64,000 nt of DNA from JBDTSW01 sp963807385 (lineage in GTDB: Bacteria > Actinomycetota > Thermoleophilia > Solirubrobacterales > 70-9), in contig CAWEBQ010000002.1 of the NCBI GenBank assembly GCA_963807385.1, positions 1,240,001 through 1,304,000 on the forward strand. The letters run 5' to 3'. Made by a program: the position numbers and the translations under genes. The notes under the pieces are model-generated. The model had not been told where the DNA came from. It ran no database searches and worked only from the letters and a program-made list of their open reading frames with translations. This document shows, piece by piece, positions 7,462 through 15,602 of this stretch (its first letter is position 1; the number at the start of each line of letters is the position of its first letter).

Positions 7462-10400
7462 TTAAGGGGCGCGGCGCGCTGAGCCCACGGGCTCGCCCGC
7501 AGGCTGCTCCTCCTCGGCGTCGACCGTCCCGTCCCCGTCCGGGTCGGCGTCCGGCGGGCGCTCCCCCCCGCGCTCGGTGCCCGCGATCAGCTCGTCTCCC
7601 CTCTTCTCGGCCGGGATGAAGCCCGACTTCATCCCGAAGTACACGGCCTGCGGATGGTGGGCAATGATCGCGACGGTGGACTGCTCGGGCATCACGGCGT
7701 GGCCGTCGGAGAGGGTCATCCCGATCTCCTCCAGCCCCAGCAGGCGCCAGACCTTCTCGTGCTCGGACTGCTCCGGACAGGCCGGGTAGCCCCACGAGTA
7801 GCGACGGCCCTGATCGAGCTCGATGCCCATCCCCTCACGGGCGTCGGCGTGGAGCCACTCGGCGAGGCCCTCCGCGGCCTGGACTCCGAGGCCGTGGACG
7901 AAGAGCTGCTCGGCGAATTCGCCGTCGCGCTCGAGCCGCTCGATGCGCTCGGTGACCTCGTCGCCGACCGTCACGCCTTGGAGCGCGACCACGTCGCGCT
8001 CGCCCGAATCCAACGGCCGGTAGAAGTCGGCCAGGCAGATCCGGTCGTGCTTCGGCTGGCGCGGGAAGACGAGGCGCTCGACCTCCTTGTCCGGGTCCTG
8101 GGGGTCGAAGATCACGAGCTCGTTCCCGTCCGAGTTGCAGGGGAAGTAGCCGATGCGCGCCTTCGGGTGCAGGTAGTCCTGCTCCGCCCACATGCGCTCG
8201 AGCTTGGGCGCGAAGCCCTCCTCGCCGTCGTGGCCCTCGACGATCCGCCGCCAGTCCTCGCCCTTGTTCCCGCGTCCGCCCCAGTGGAGCTTGAACAGCA
8301 CGTGGCGGTCGAGGTAGGGGTAAACCTCTGAGAGGTCGATCTCGGCGTCGCGGACGCCCCAGAACGGAGGCTCGGGGATCGCGTTGTCGGTCGCGGCGCC
8401 CGAGCGGGCCGAGTCGTCGGTGACCGGCGGGGAGTCGTCGACGACCTCGGGCTTCTCCCGTAGCGTCTTCGCCTCCTCCTGGACCTTCGCGACGAGCGCC
8501 TCCCGTGCGTCGTCGTCGACCAGCGCGTCGACCGTGTCGAGCCCTGCGAAGGCGTCCTTGCAGTAGAAGACGCCCGGCTCATACACCTCGTCGGACTCCT
8601 TGCCATTCGGGTAGAGCACCCGGCGGCCGAAGTCGCGGTTGATCGCGGCGCCGCCGATCAGCACCGGGAACGAGTGCCCGCGCGAGTGCAGCTCCTGGAT
8701 GCAGGCGGGCATCTGCTTGGAGGTGGAGACGAGCAGCGCCGACAGCCCGATCGCATCGGCCTGGTGCTCGACGGCGGCGTCGATGATCGTGTCGATCGGG
8801 ACCTGCTTGCCCAGGTCCACGACCGTGTAGCCGTTGTTGGTGAGGATCGTGTTCACCAGCGACTTGCCGATGTCGTGCACGTCGCCGAACACGGTCGCGA
8901 TCACGACCTTGCCCTTCGTGTGTCCCTCGATCCGGTCGAGGTAGTTCTCGAGCTGGGCGACGGCGCGCTTCATCACCTCCGCCGACTGCAGCACGAAGGG
9001 CAGAATCAGCTCGCCGGCGCCGAACTTGTCGCCGACCTCTTTCATCGCAGGGAGCAGCACCTGGTTGAGCGTCGGAACGGCGCCGATCTTCTCCACCGAG
9101 CGGTCGATCCACTCCTCGACCCCGTCCTTCTTGCGGCGCAGGATGTGCCAGTGGAGCGCCTCCTCGGGCTCCATCTCGGCGGTCGGATCCTCTGCCTCGT
9201 CCTCCTCCTCGGGCCCCTTCGACTCGAAATGCTCGATGAACCGCTCGAGCGCGTCGTCCGATCGATTGAAGACGAGGTCGTCGGCGAGCTTTCGCTCCTC
9301 GTCGGAGATCTCGCCGTAGGGGGTGATGTGGTTCGGATTGACCATCGCCAGGTCGAGGCCGGCCTCGACACAGTGGTGAAGGAACACGGAATTGAGCACC
9401 GCGCGGGCGGGCTGGCCGACGCCGAAGGAGACGTTGGAGACGCCCAGCGACGTCTTCACGCCGGGCAGTCCCTCCTTGATCGCCCTGATCCCCTCGATCG
9501 TCGCGACCGCGGAGGGCTTCCACTCGTCGTCGCCCGTCGTCAGGGTGAAGGTAAGGGCGTCGAAGATCAGCGAGTCGCGCGGCAGGCCGTGCTCGTCGCA
9601 GGCGATCTCGGCGATGCGCGTGGCGATCTCGAGCTTGCGCTCGGCCGTCTTCGCCATCCCGACCTCGTCGATCGTGAGCGCGATCAGCGCGGCGCCGTGC
9701 GCCCGCGCCAGCGGGATCACCCGGTCGGCCTTCATCCGGCCGGCCTCGAGGTTGATCGAGTTGACGATCGCGCGCCCGGGGATCGCCTCCAGGGCCGCCT
9801 CGATCACCTCCGGCTCGGTCGAGTCGATCTGGATCGGCGCCGGCTGGGTCAGCGAGATGCGCTGGACGACCTCGCGCATTTGCACGTCCTCGTCGGAGCG
9901 CTCGGTGAGCGCGACGCAGACATCGAGCACGTGGGCGCCGCCCGTCACCTGGTCCTCGGCTACCTGGACGAGGCCGTCGTAGTCGTCGGCCAGCAGCAGC
10001 TCCTTCGCCTTGCGCGAACCCTGCGAGTTCACGCGCTCGCCGACGAGGGTCGGCCGCGGCTCCTGGACCAGGTCGGTGGCGGTCATCATCGAGCTCACCA
10101 GCGGCGGCGCTCCCTGCGGGCGCTCGCCAGGCGTGCGGCCGGCGACGCGCTCGGCAATCGCCCGGATGTGGTCGGGCGTGGTGCCGCAGCAGCCGCCGAC
10201 GATGCCGACGTTGTGGCGCTCGACGAACTCGCCGAGCACGGTCGCGATCTGCTCGGGCGTCTCGGGGAAGATCGTCTCGCCGTCGGGGCCCTGCAGCGGC
10301 AGGCCCGCGTTGGGGATGCAGTGGACCGGCAGCGGCGAGTGCTCGCCGAGGAACCGGATCGCGTCGCGCATGTCCTCCGGCCCGGTGGAGCAGTTGAGGC

Positions 10401-11064
10401 CGATCACGTCCACGTCAAGCGCGGCGAGCGTGGTCAGCACCGCTGCGATGTCGGTGCCCAGCAGCATCTTGCCGCCCTGCGGCAGCAGCGAGACGGAGGC
10501 CTGAATCGGGAGGGTGCGCCCGGCCTGCGCGAACGCCTCGCGCGCGCCGAAGATCGAGGCCTTGACCTCGAGGATGTCCTGCGCCGTCTCGATGATGATC
10601 AGGTCGGCGCCACCCTCGACCAGGCCGCGCGCCTGCTCGGTGAAGACGTCCACGAGCTTGCGAAAGCTGATGTCGCCCAGCGTGGGGTCGTCGCTGGCGG
10701 GCAGGAAGCCGGTCGGGCCGATCGAGCCGGCGACGAAGCGCTCGGAGCCCACCGCCCTACGGGCGATCTCGGCTGCCTTGGTGTTGATCTCCAGCGTGTG
10801 CTCGCCCAGGCCCCACTCCTCCAGCTTCAGGCGCGAGCCCTGGAAGGAGTCGGTCTCGACGACCTCGGCGCCGGCTGAGACCATCGTGGAGTGGACCCCC
10901 TCGATGACGTCGGGGCGGTTGAGCACGAGCGCCTCGTGGCATTTGCCCTCGAGGCCGCCGTAGTCGGCCTGCGTGAGGTCGAACTGCTCCAGCGTCGCGC
11001 CCATGCCGCCGTCGAAGACGACGACGCGCTCGCGCACCGCGCTCAGGTAGTCACGGTCAGACAT
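7462..11064 (-). CDS. metH: Cobalamin-dependent methionine synthase
   Basis: This 1200-residue cytoplasmic enzyme moves a methyl group from 5-methyltetrahydrofolate, via cobalamin, to homocysteine to form methionine. All modules are present in order. The homocysteine domain has zinc cysteines C225 (GLNCSTG) and C292/C293 (GGCCGTTPDH). The folate domain (about 340-600) has GERVNSQGS and QIDSTEPEV. The B12 domain has the cobalt-binding GDVHDIGKS with H730. The C-terminal reactivation domain (about 900-1140) has RYSWGYPACPEQSEHEK. Length is close to the E. coli enzyme (about 1227). An S-box riboswitch precedes the ATG at 11064. A Pro/Asp/Gly-rich tail of about 50 residues follows the last domain. 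Confidence 0.97.
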   Translation of the reverse strand: MSDRDYLSAVRERVVVFDGGMGATLEQFDLTQADYGGLEGKCHEALVLNRPDVIEGVHSTMVSAGAEVVETDSFQGSRLKLEEWGLGEHTLEINTKAAEIARRAVGSERFVAGSIGPTGFLPASDDPTLGDISFRKLVDVFTEQARGLVEGGADLIIIETAQDILEVKASIFGAREAFAQAGRTLPIQASVSLLPQGGKMLLGTDIAAVLTTLAALDVDVIGLNCSTGPEDMRDAIRFLGEHSPLPVHCIPNAGLPLQGPDGETIFPETPEQIATVLGEFVERHNVGIVGGCCGTTPDHIRAIAERVAGRTPGERPQGAPPLVSSMMTATDLVQEPRPTLVGERVNSQGSRKAKELLLADDYDGLVQVAEDQVTGGAHVLDVCVALTERSDEDVQMREVVQRISLTQPAPIQIDSTEPEVIEAALEAIPGRAIVNSINLEAGRMKADRVIPLARAHGAALIALTIDEVGMAKTAERKLEIATRIAEIACDEHGLPRDSLIFDALTFTLTTGDDEWKPSAVATIEGIRAIKEGLPGVKTSLGVSNVSFGVGQPARAVLNSVFLHHCVEAGLDLAMVNPNHITPYGEISDEERKLADDLVFNRSDDALERFIEHFESKGPEEEDEAEDPTAEMEPEEALHWHILRRKKDGVEEWIDRSVEKIGAVPTLNQVLLPAMKEVGDKFGAGELILPFVLQSAEVMKRAVAQLENYLDRIEGHTKGKVVIATVFGDVHDIGKSLVNTILTNNGYTVVDLGKQVPIDTIIDAAVEHQADAIGLSALLVSTSKQMPACIQELHSRGHSFPVLIGGAAINRDFGRRVLYPNGKESDEVYEPGVFYCKDAFAGLDTVDALVDDDAREALVAKVQEEAKTLREKPEVVDDSPPVTDDSARSGAATDNAIPEPPFWGVRDAEIDLSEVYPYLDRHVLFKLHWGGRGNKGEDWRRIVEGHDGEEGFAPKLERMWAEQDYLHPKARIGYFPCNSDGNELVIFDPQDPDKEVERLVFPRQPKHDRICLADFYRPLDSGERDVVALQGVTVGDEVTERIERLERDGEFAEQLFVHGLGVQAAEGLAEWLHADAREGMGIELDQGRRYSWGYPACPEQSEHEKVWRLLGLEEIGMTLSDGHAVMPEQSTVAIIAHHPQAVYFGMKSGFIPAEKRGDELIAGTERGGERPPDADPDGDGTVDAEEEQPAGEPVGSARRAP

Positions 11065-11091
11065 GGCTCGTGATGCTAGGCAAGTGTTCCT

Positions 11092-11185
11092 CCATCGCTC
11101 CCGGCTGTAGCACCGTGCACGCGGCGGACCGCGATTCGGGTTGCTGCGGCTTCATCGGTCCGGATCCCTCAGCCGCTCTGGATGG
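11092..11185 (-). ncRNA. SAM-I (S-box) riboswitch upstream of metH
   Basis: In the metH leader I read the characteristic S-box core: ATCCAGAG, CTGAGGGATCCGGACC, GATGAAGCC, GCAGCAACC and, further on, GGTGCTACAGCC. P1 pairs CCATC (11181-11185) with GATGG (11092-11096). P3 pairs CGCGG with CCGCG. The element should sense S-adenosylmethionine and lower metH expression when SAM is plentiful. A GGAGG stretch overlaps the closing strand of P1. It lies about 24 bases from the ATG, further than a normal ribosome site, so whether control is by translation or termination is open. I see no clear intrinsic terminator. Confidence 0.88.
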
Positions 11186-11234
11186 GGCGAAAATGGTAGC
11201 GGGCGGGATCGTGGGCGCAGGCAGACCGGCGCGT

Positions 11235-11250
11235 CCGTCCTCGCGGACGG
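11235..11250. other. Perfect inverted repeat between metH riboswitch and hydrolase gene
   Basis: CCGTCC and GGACGG are separated by TCGC in the 80-base stretch between the riboswitch and the hydrolase start. It could be an operator or an RNA hairpin in the hydrolase leader. It matches no family I know. Confidence 0.35.
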
Positions 11251-11266
11251 AGAGAATCCCGGAACC

Positions 11267-12145
11267 GTGTCCACGATCCGCGAGCAGCGCATCGAGCTGG
11301 CCGGCTATTCCACGCGCGCGCTTGAGCTCGAGCCCACGGCGGACGCCCGGGGGCCGGCGATGGTGCTGCTTCACGGATTCTCCGACTCGGCCGACTGTTG
11401 GCGCCCCACGCTGAACGAGCTCGCCAAGCTCGGTCGCCGCGCAACCGCGCTCGACCTGCCGGGTTTCGGCCAGGCCTCACGCCTCGACCGCGAGGCGGAG
11501 ATCCTGCCGCAGCTGGACGCCTTCGTGGCCGCTGCGGTGAAGCGCGAGGCGAAGCGCTCCCCCGCCGGAGACGTGGTGCTCGCGGGCAACTCAATGGGGG
11601 GCGCCGCCACGCTTCGAGCCGGCCAGAACCCCGATCTCCCCCTCGCCGGAATCATGCCCGTGGCGCCGGCCGGGCTGGATCACGCGCGCTGGCTGTCGGT
11701 GATCGAGGGCGAGGCTCCGCTGCGATGGCTGATGCGCTCGCCGGTTCCGATGCCGGAGATCGTCGTCCGCGAGGTCGTCGGGCGCATGTACCGGGCGATG
11801 GCGTTCGCGCGGCCCGGCGAGGTCGACCCCGCGTCGGTCTCCTCCTTCACGCGGCACGTCGGCACCAAGCGGGATGTGGTTCGCATCCTCGGCACCGGTC
11901 ACCGGCTCGTCGCCGAGCTCGGTGATCCGTTCGCGCTCGATCGGATCACCTGCCCGGTGCTGGTCGTCTGGGGTGAGAAGGACCGGATGGTCTTCTCCAA
12001 GGGCGCTGCTCGAGTGCTCGAGGAGGTCGAGGGCTCCCAGGTCGTGCTCATCCCGGACTGCGGACATTGCCCGCAAGTGGAGCGCCCGGCACGTATGGCC
12101 GAGCTGCTGGTGGAGTTTCCGGCGGCGGTCGCCCAGGCCGTCTAG
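11267..12145 (+). CDS. Alpha/beta hydrolase
   Basis: A 292-residue cytoplasmic serine hydrolase of unknown substrate. The GTG at 11267 (VSTIREQRIELAGY) is chosen over an upstream in-frame start that would run through the divergent metH riboswitch. The fold landmarks are VLLHGFSDSADCW (oxyanion loop), GNSMGGA (nucleophile Ser), an acidic residue near VVWGEKDRMV, and DCGHCPQVERP with the catalytic His. A lid region with acidic and aromatic residues lies between. It is followed after 42 bases by a second, unrelated-looking hydrolase on the same strand. It could be an esterase, lactonase or C-C bond hydrolase; nothing in the sequence decides. Confidence 0.85.
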   Translation: MSTIREQRIELAGYSTRALELEPTADARGPAMVLLHGFSDSADCWRPTLNELAKLGRRATALDLPGFGQASRLDREAEILPQLDAFVAAAVKREAKRSPAGDVVLAGNSMGGAATLRAGQNPDLPLAGIMPVAPAGLDHARWLSVIEGEAPLRWLMRSPVPMPEIVVREVVGRMYRAMAFARPGEVDPASVSSFTRHVGTKRDVVRILGTGHRLVAELGDPFALDRITCPVLVVWGEKDRMVFSKGAARVLEEVEGSQVVLIPDCGHCPQVERPARMAELLVEFPAAVAQAV

Positions 12146-12187
12146 AGGATCGGGCGCGCGCCGCCCGATCCCTACCCTCCGCGTCCA

Positions 12188-13270
12188 GTGGCCTCGCTAC
12201 CGGTCCACATCCCCAAGCCGCTCTCCCCCGGGCGTTTCCCCGCCGCCGCCGAGAACGCATACCGCAAGTACCTCGGCGGCGGGATCGCCGATCTGCGGCC
12301 CTGGCCATCCGAGGTCGTCCACGAGGCTCCGCAGTGCACCGTGCGCCGGTACGAGATGCCGGCGGGGCACGAGCCCTCGCAGCGGACGCCCGTCCTCCTG
12401 GTCCCGCCCCTCGCCGCGCCCGCCAAGTGCTTCGACCTTCGCCGTGGCTGCAGCCTGGCCGAGCACCTGACCTCCCTGGGCTACCGCACCTACTTGGTGG
12501 ACTACGGGCAGATCTCCTTCGACGACCGCGACCTCGGGCTCGAGCACTGGGTCAACTCGGTGATCCCGAAGGCCGCGGGGGTCGCGCTGACCGATGCCGG
12601 CGCCGACCGCACGCAGCTGATCGGCTGGTCGCTGGGCGGGATCATGGCGCTGCTCACCGTCGCCGACAGACGCGTGGAGGTCGCCTCGGTGACGGCGGTG
12701 GGCAGCCCGGTGGACTTCGCCCAGGTGCGCCTTATGGCCCCGGTCCGGCGACTGGCCGACCTCACCGGGGGCGCGCTCGGCACCGCGCTCTACCGCGCCA
12801 TGGGCGGCGCGCCGGCGACCCTGGTCGGCGCGGGCTTCCGAGCGACCGCGATCACCCGCTACCTCACCCGGCCGATGGTCCTGGCCTCGCGGATGGACGA
12901 CGAGGAGTTCCTCGCCCACGACGAGGCCGTCGAGGCGTTCATGCGCTCGATGATCGCCTACCCCGGTCGCTCCTTCGGCCAGCTCTACCACACGTTCTTC
13001 CGGGTGAACTCGCTCTCCGGCGGGCGGCTGGAGCTCGCCGACCGCACGGTCGATCTGCGTGAGGTGCGAGCGCCGGTCATGGCGGTCGCGGGCAACGACG
13101 ACGTGTTGGCCCCGCGCGCGGCGGTCCACCACGTCGGTGGCCTGGTGCGAAACGCGACCGACCTGCGCCTGGAGACCTCGCCGGGTGGACACCTGGGAGT
13201 GCTGACGGGCCGCTCCGCCGAACGCACCACTTGGCGCGCGATCGACGAGTTCCTACTGGAGCACGATTGA
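12188..13270 (+). CDS. PhaC-like alpha/beta hydrolase with a serine nucleophile
   Basis: A 360-residue protein resembling the C-terminal catalytic half of polyhydroxyalkanoate synthases. Features include VLLVPPLAAPAKCFDLRRG, SLGYRTYLVDYG, then GWSLGGIMAL and TAVGSPVDF. True PhaC enzymes use Cys in the lipase-like box; here it is Ser (G-W-S-L-G), so polymerase activity is unlikely and esterase or thioesterase activity is more probable. The acid and His would lie in AVAGNDDVLAP and SPGGHLGVLTG. The GTG at 12188 is the start. It ends one base before the convergent glycosyltransferase fusion gene. An acyl-ester substrate is inference. Confidence 0.78.
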   Translation: MASLPVHIPKPLSPGRFPAAAENAYRKYLGGGIADLRPWPSEVVHEAPQCTVRRYEMPAGHEPSQRTPVLLVPPLAAPAKCFDLRRGCSLAEHLTSLGYRTYLVDYGQISFDDRDLGLEHWVNSVIPKAAGVALTDAGADRTQLIGWSLGGIMALLTVADRRVEVASVTAVGSPVDFAQVRLMAPVRRLADLTGGALGTALYRAMGGAPATLVGAGFRATAITRYLTRPMVLASRMDDEEFLAHDEAVEAFMRSMIAYPGRSFGQLYHTFFRVNSLSGGRLELADRTVDLREVRAPVMAVAGNDDVLAPRAAVHHVGGLVRNATDLRLETSPGGHLGVLTGRSAERTTWRAIDEFLLEHD

Positions 13271-13271
13271 G

Positions 13272-15587
13272 CTAGCCCGAGACCGTTGTCTCGCCGCTGC
13301 GCTCGCCGCCCCGTGGCGAGAGACGGACCGGAGCGGCTGAGAGGGCGCGCATTCGCATGTCCGACCAGGTGACACCCTCGCGTACGAGCGCCGGGAGCCC
13401 GAGCACCACCGCGGTCGCGATCTCGACCGCCTGCAGGACGATCCCATAGGCGAGGGCATCCGAGGCGCTGACCCCGAAGCCCGTCGTCAGCACGCTGATC
13501 GTCGCGAGCTGGAAGACACCGATGTTCGACGGCGTCGCCGGGACGACCGCCGTCACGTTTACGGCGAACAGGACCGCCGCGGCGGCCCCGAGCTGCGCCT
13601 CGGGGCGGAGGCCCAGCGCGTTGAAGAGCACGAAGCAGGCGGCGAGCTGGAGCGCCCACGCGATCAGCTGCGCGCCGATCGCCAGGGGGGCTCGCTTGGG
13701 GTCGCGGAAGATGCGCAACCCTGATCGGACCTGAACCAGGGCCGAGCGCATGGCGCCGACGATCCGAGCGACACGCCCCGATCCGTTGCGGCGCACGACC
13801 ACCGGCGCGAGCATCACGGCGACCAGCAGCAGCAGTGGGGCGAGGCTGAAGAGGAACAGCCGCTCGGAGCTGGCGGCGAACAGGTCGGTCTCCCAGACGA
13901 TGATCGCGCCCAGCAGGACCAGGGCGCCGATGTTCATGACCGACTGCGAGACGAGGGTCCCGAGGATCACCGGGAAGGTCTCCCGCATCCGCCCGACCCG
14001 GCGAGCGAGCACCATCGCGCGGGCAGGCTCGCCGACGCGGGCCGGAAGGGTCGCGGACATCAGCACTCCGATCATCGTGGCCGAGGTCGCATCGCGGCGA
14101 CGGACGGGGCGCGACGGGAGCGCCGAGCTGACGGATACGAACCACGAGCCGGCGCGCATGAAGAGCGAGGCGCTCATCAGCGCCAGGGCCACGAGAACCC
14201 AGGTCGAGTCCGAGCGCACGATGTTCTGGATCACCTCGTGCAGGCCGATCTGGCTGGCGGCGATCGCCGTGAGTGCGATGCCCAGGAGCCCGGCAACTCC
14301 GAGGGCGATGCGCCGCCTGGTGCGGTGGCGGCCGATCGCCTTGGCCGGCTCCGGCTCCAGCCGGGGCAGGCGCTCTGCGGGACGCGGCCGGCCGCCGTCG
14401 CCCGGCACCAGCCCCAGGCGGCGTGACGCGGCCTCGGCTCGAGTGGCTGGCTCGGGCGCGTCCATCGCCTGCTCGTAGACGGCCTCGACCTGCCCGGCCA
14501 CACGGGGCCAGGCGTAGCGCTCGGCGCTCTCGCGGGCGGAGACGGCCATCGCCTCCCGTCGCCGTGGCTCGTGGTAGAGCGCCTGAAGCTCCTCGGCGAG
14601 CCGCTGCGCGTTGGCCGGCGGGACGAGCACGCCGTCCAGCCCATCGGTCACCACGTCCGCGTAGCCGGCGATGTTCGAGGCCAGCACGGGCGTGCCGGCG
14701 GCGAACGCCTCGGTGAGGACCATGCCGAAGCTCTCGCCCTCGAGCGAGGGCGCGCAGAGCACGTCTGCGGCGGCGAGACGATGCGAGAGCAGGTCCCCGC
14801 TGACCCGGCCATGGACCTCGATCCGCTCGCCGGCCTCATCGTCGGCGATGTAGCGCGCCACCTCGTCCGGCTCGGCGCCGACCACGTGCAGCCGCGAGGG
14901 CACGTGCTCGGCGAGCGCCTCGAACGCTGAGAGGAGGATCGGCAGCCCCTTGCGCTCCTCGGCGCGGCCCACGAAGAGGACCTCGAGCTCATCGCCCGGC
15001 TCCCGTGGGCTGGCCGGCCCCGCCGGGAGATCGACGCCGTTGGGGATGATCCGGTAGCTACCGCCGTACCAGCGGCGCCCGGTCCACTCCGCCGCCTTCG
15101 ACACTGCGATCCGCGCTGTGAGCTGGTTGAACTTCCGCCTCGCGCCGAACGCGTTCGCGAGATGGTTCGGGAAAGGCCGCGTGGAGTAGGAGTGGAAGGT
15201 GCCCACGACCGGCGCGTCCGGGTAGGAGCATGCGTCCCAGCCGATGACGGGGGCCTCGGGGGAGTGGACGTGGACCACGTCGGGCTTGAAGGCGCTCAAC
15301 TCACGGCGCAGCGCCGTGATGCCCTCCGGGAACGGCGAGAGGTTCGAGACGGCCCCGTTCGCGTTGAATCCCACCGTCCTGCCGAGCGAGGCCAGGTAGT
15401 CGGGCTTGACGCGATCCTCCGCCGGCGCCCGGTGCAGGACCTTCGACTTGCGGTCCGGGGGGTCCCACGGAGCGAGAACGCGCACCTCGTGTCCGCGCTC
15501 GATGAGCTGACCGGCGAGTGACTCCACGTGCCGGTTGACACCTCCCGGATAGGTCCAGGAGTACGGGCTGACCACAGCAATGCGCAT
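13272..15587 (-). CDS. GT4 glycosyltransferase fused to an LPG-synthase-like (UPF0104) membrane domain
   Basis: A 771-residue two-part protein. Residues 1-380 form a GT-B, family 4 glycosyltransferase like PimA: PYSWTYPGGVNRHVESLAGQ at the start, VVHVHSPEAPV, IPNGVD, VGRAEERKGLP and the donor-site GESFGMVLTEAFAAGTPV (E-x7-E). A 60-residue linker and a basic stretch (GRHRTRRR) precede about eight hydrophobic segments (about 430-750) of the lysylphosphatidylglycerol synthase/flippase-like type: MIGVLMSATLPARVGEPAR and NVTAVVPATPSNIGVFQLA are typical. The fusion suggests that a lipid-linked sugar is made on the inner face and handled or moved by the same protein. Start ATG 15587. Next gene upstream: a large membrane protein. 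Confidence 0.88.
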   Translation of the reverse strand: MRIAVVSPYSWTYPGGVNRHVESLAGQLIERGHEVRVLAPWDPPDRKSKVLHRAPAEDRVKPDYLASLGRTVGFNANGAVSNLSPFPEGITALRRELSAFKPDVVHVHSPEAPVIGWDACSYPDAPVVGTFHSYSTRPFPNHLANAFGARRKFNQLTARIAVSKAAEWTGRRWYGGSYRIIPNGVDLPAGPASPREPGDELEVLFVGRAEERKGLPILLSAFEALAEHVPSRLHVVGAEPDEVARYIADDEAGERIEVHGRVSGDLLSHRLAAADVLCAPSLEGESFGMVLTEAFAAGTPVLASNIAGYADVVTDGLDGVLVPPANAQRLAEELQALYHEPRRREAMAVSARESAERYAWPRVAGQVEAVYEQAMDAPEPATRAEAASRRLGLVPGDGGRPRPAERLPRLEPEPAKAIGRHRTRRRIALGVAGLLGIALTAIAASQIGLHEVIQNIVRSDSTWVLVALALMSASLFMRAGSWFVSVSSALPSRPVRRRDATSATMIGVLMSATLPARVGEPARAMVLARRVGRMRETFPVILGTLVSQSVMNIGALVLLGAIIVWETDLFAASSERLFLFSLAPLLLLVAVMLAPVVVRRNGSGRVARIVGAMRSALVQVRSGLRIFRDPKRAPLAIGAQLIAWALQLAACFVLFNALGLRPEAQLGAAAAVLFAVNVTAVVPATPSNIGVFQLATISVLTTGFGVSASDALAYGIVLQAVEIATAVVLGLPALVREGVTWSDMRMRALSAAPVRLSPRGGERSGETTVSG

Positions 15588-15602
15588 GAGGACCTCTCGA
15601 CG

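Noticed and set aside
5376..7619. Long open reading frame (747 residues) on the + strand opposite the propeller gene
   Set aside because: It is a shadow of the GC-rich, repetitive opposite-strand gene; the composition is Val/Gly/Asp/Arg repetitive, it has no recognisable fold, and the promoter and start are on the minus strand.
8674..10878. Long + strand open frame (734 residues) opposite metH
   Set aside because: Antisense to a fully conserved enzyme, with no domain of its own; typical of third-position GC in high-GC genomes.
11186..11260. A possible cobalamin riboswitch upstream of the hydrolase or metH
   Set aside because: The B12-box and expected cobalamin core are absent; the clear aptamer in the leader is the S-box type.
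11141..11266. In-frame upstream start for the hydrolase at 11141
   Set aside because: It would run through the divergent metH riboswitch and give a low-quality N-terminus; GTG 11267 fits the family better.
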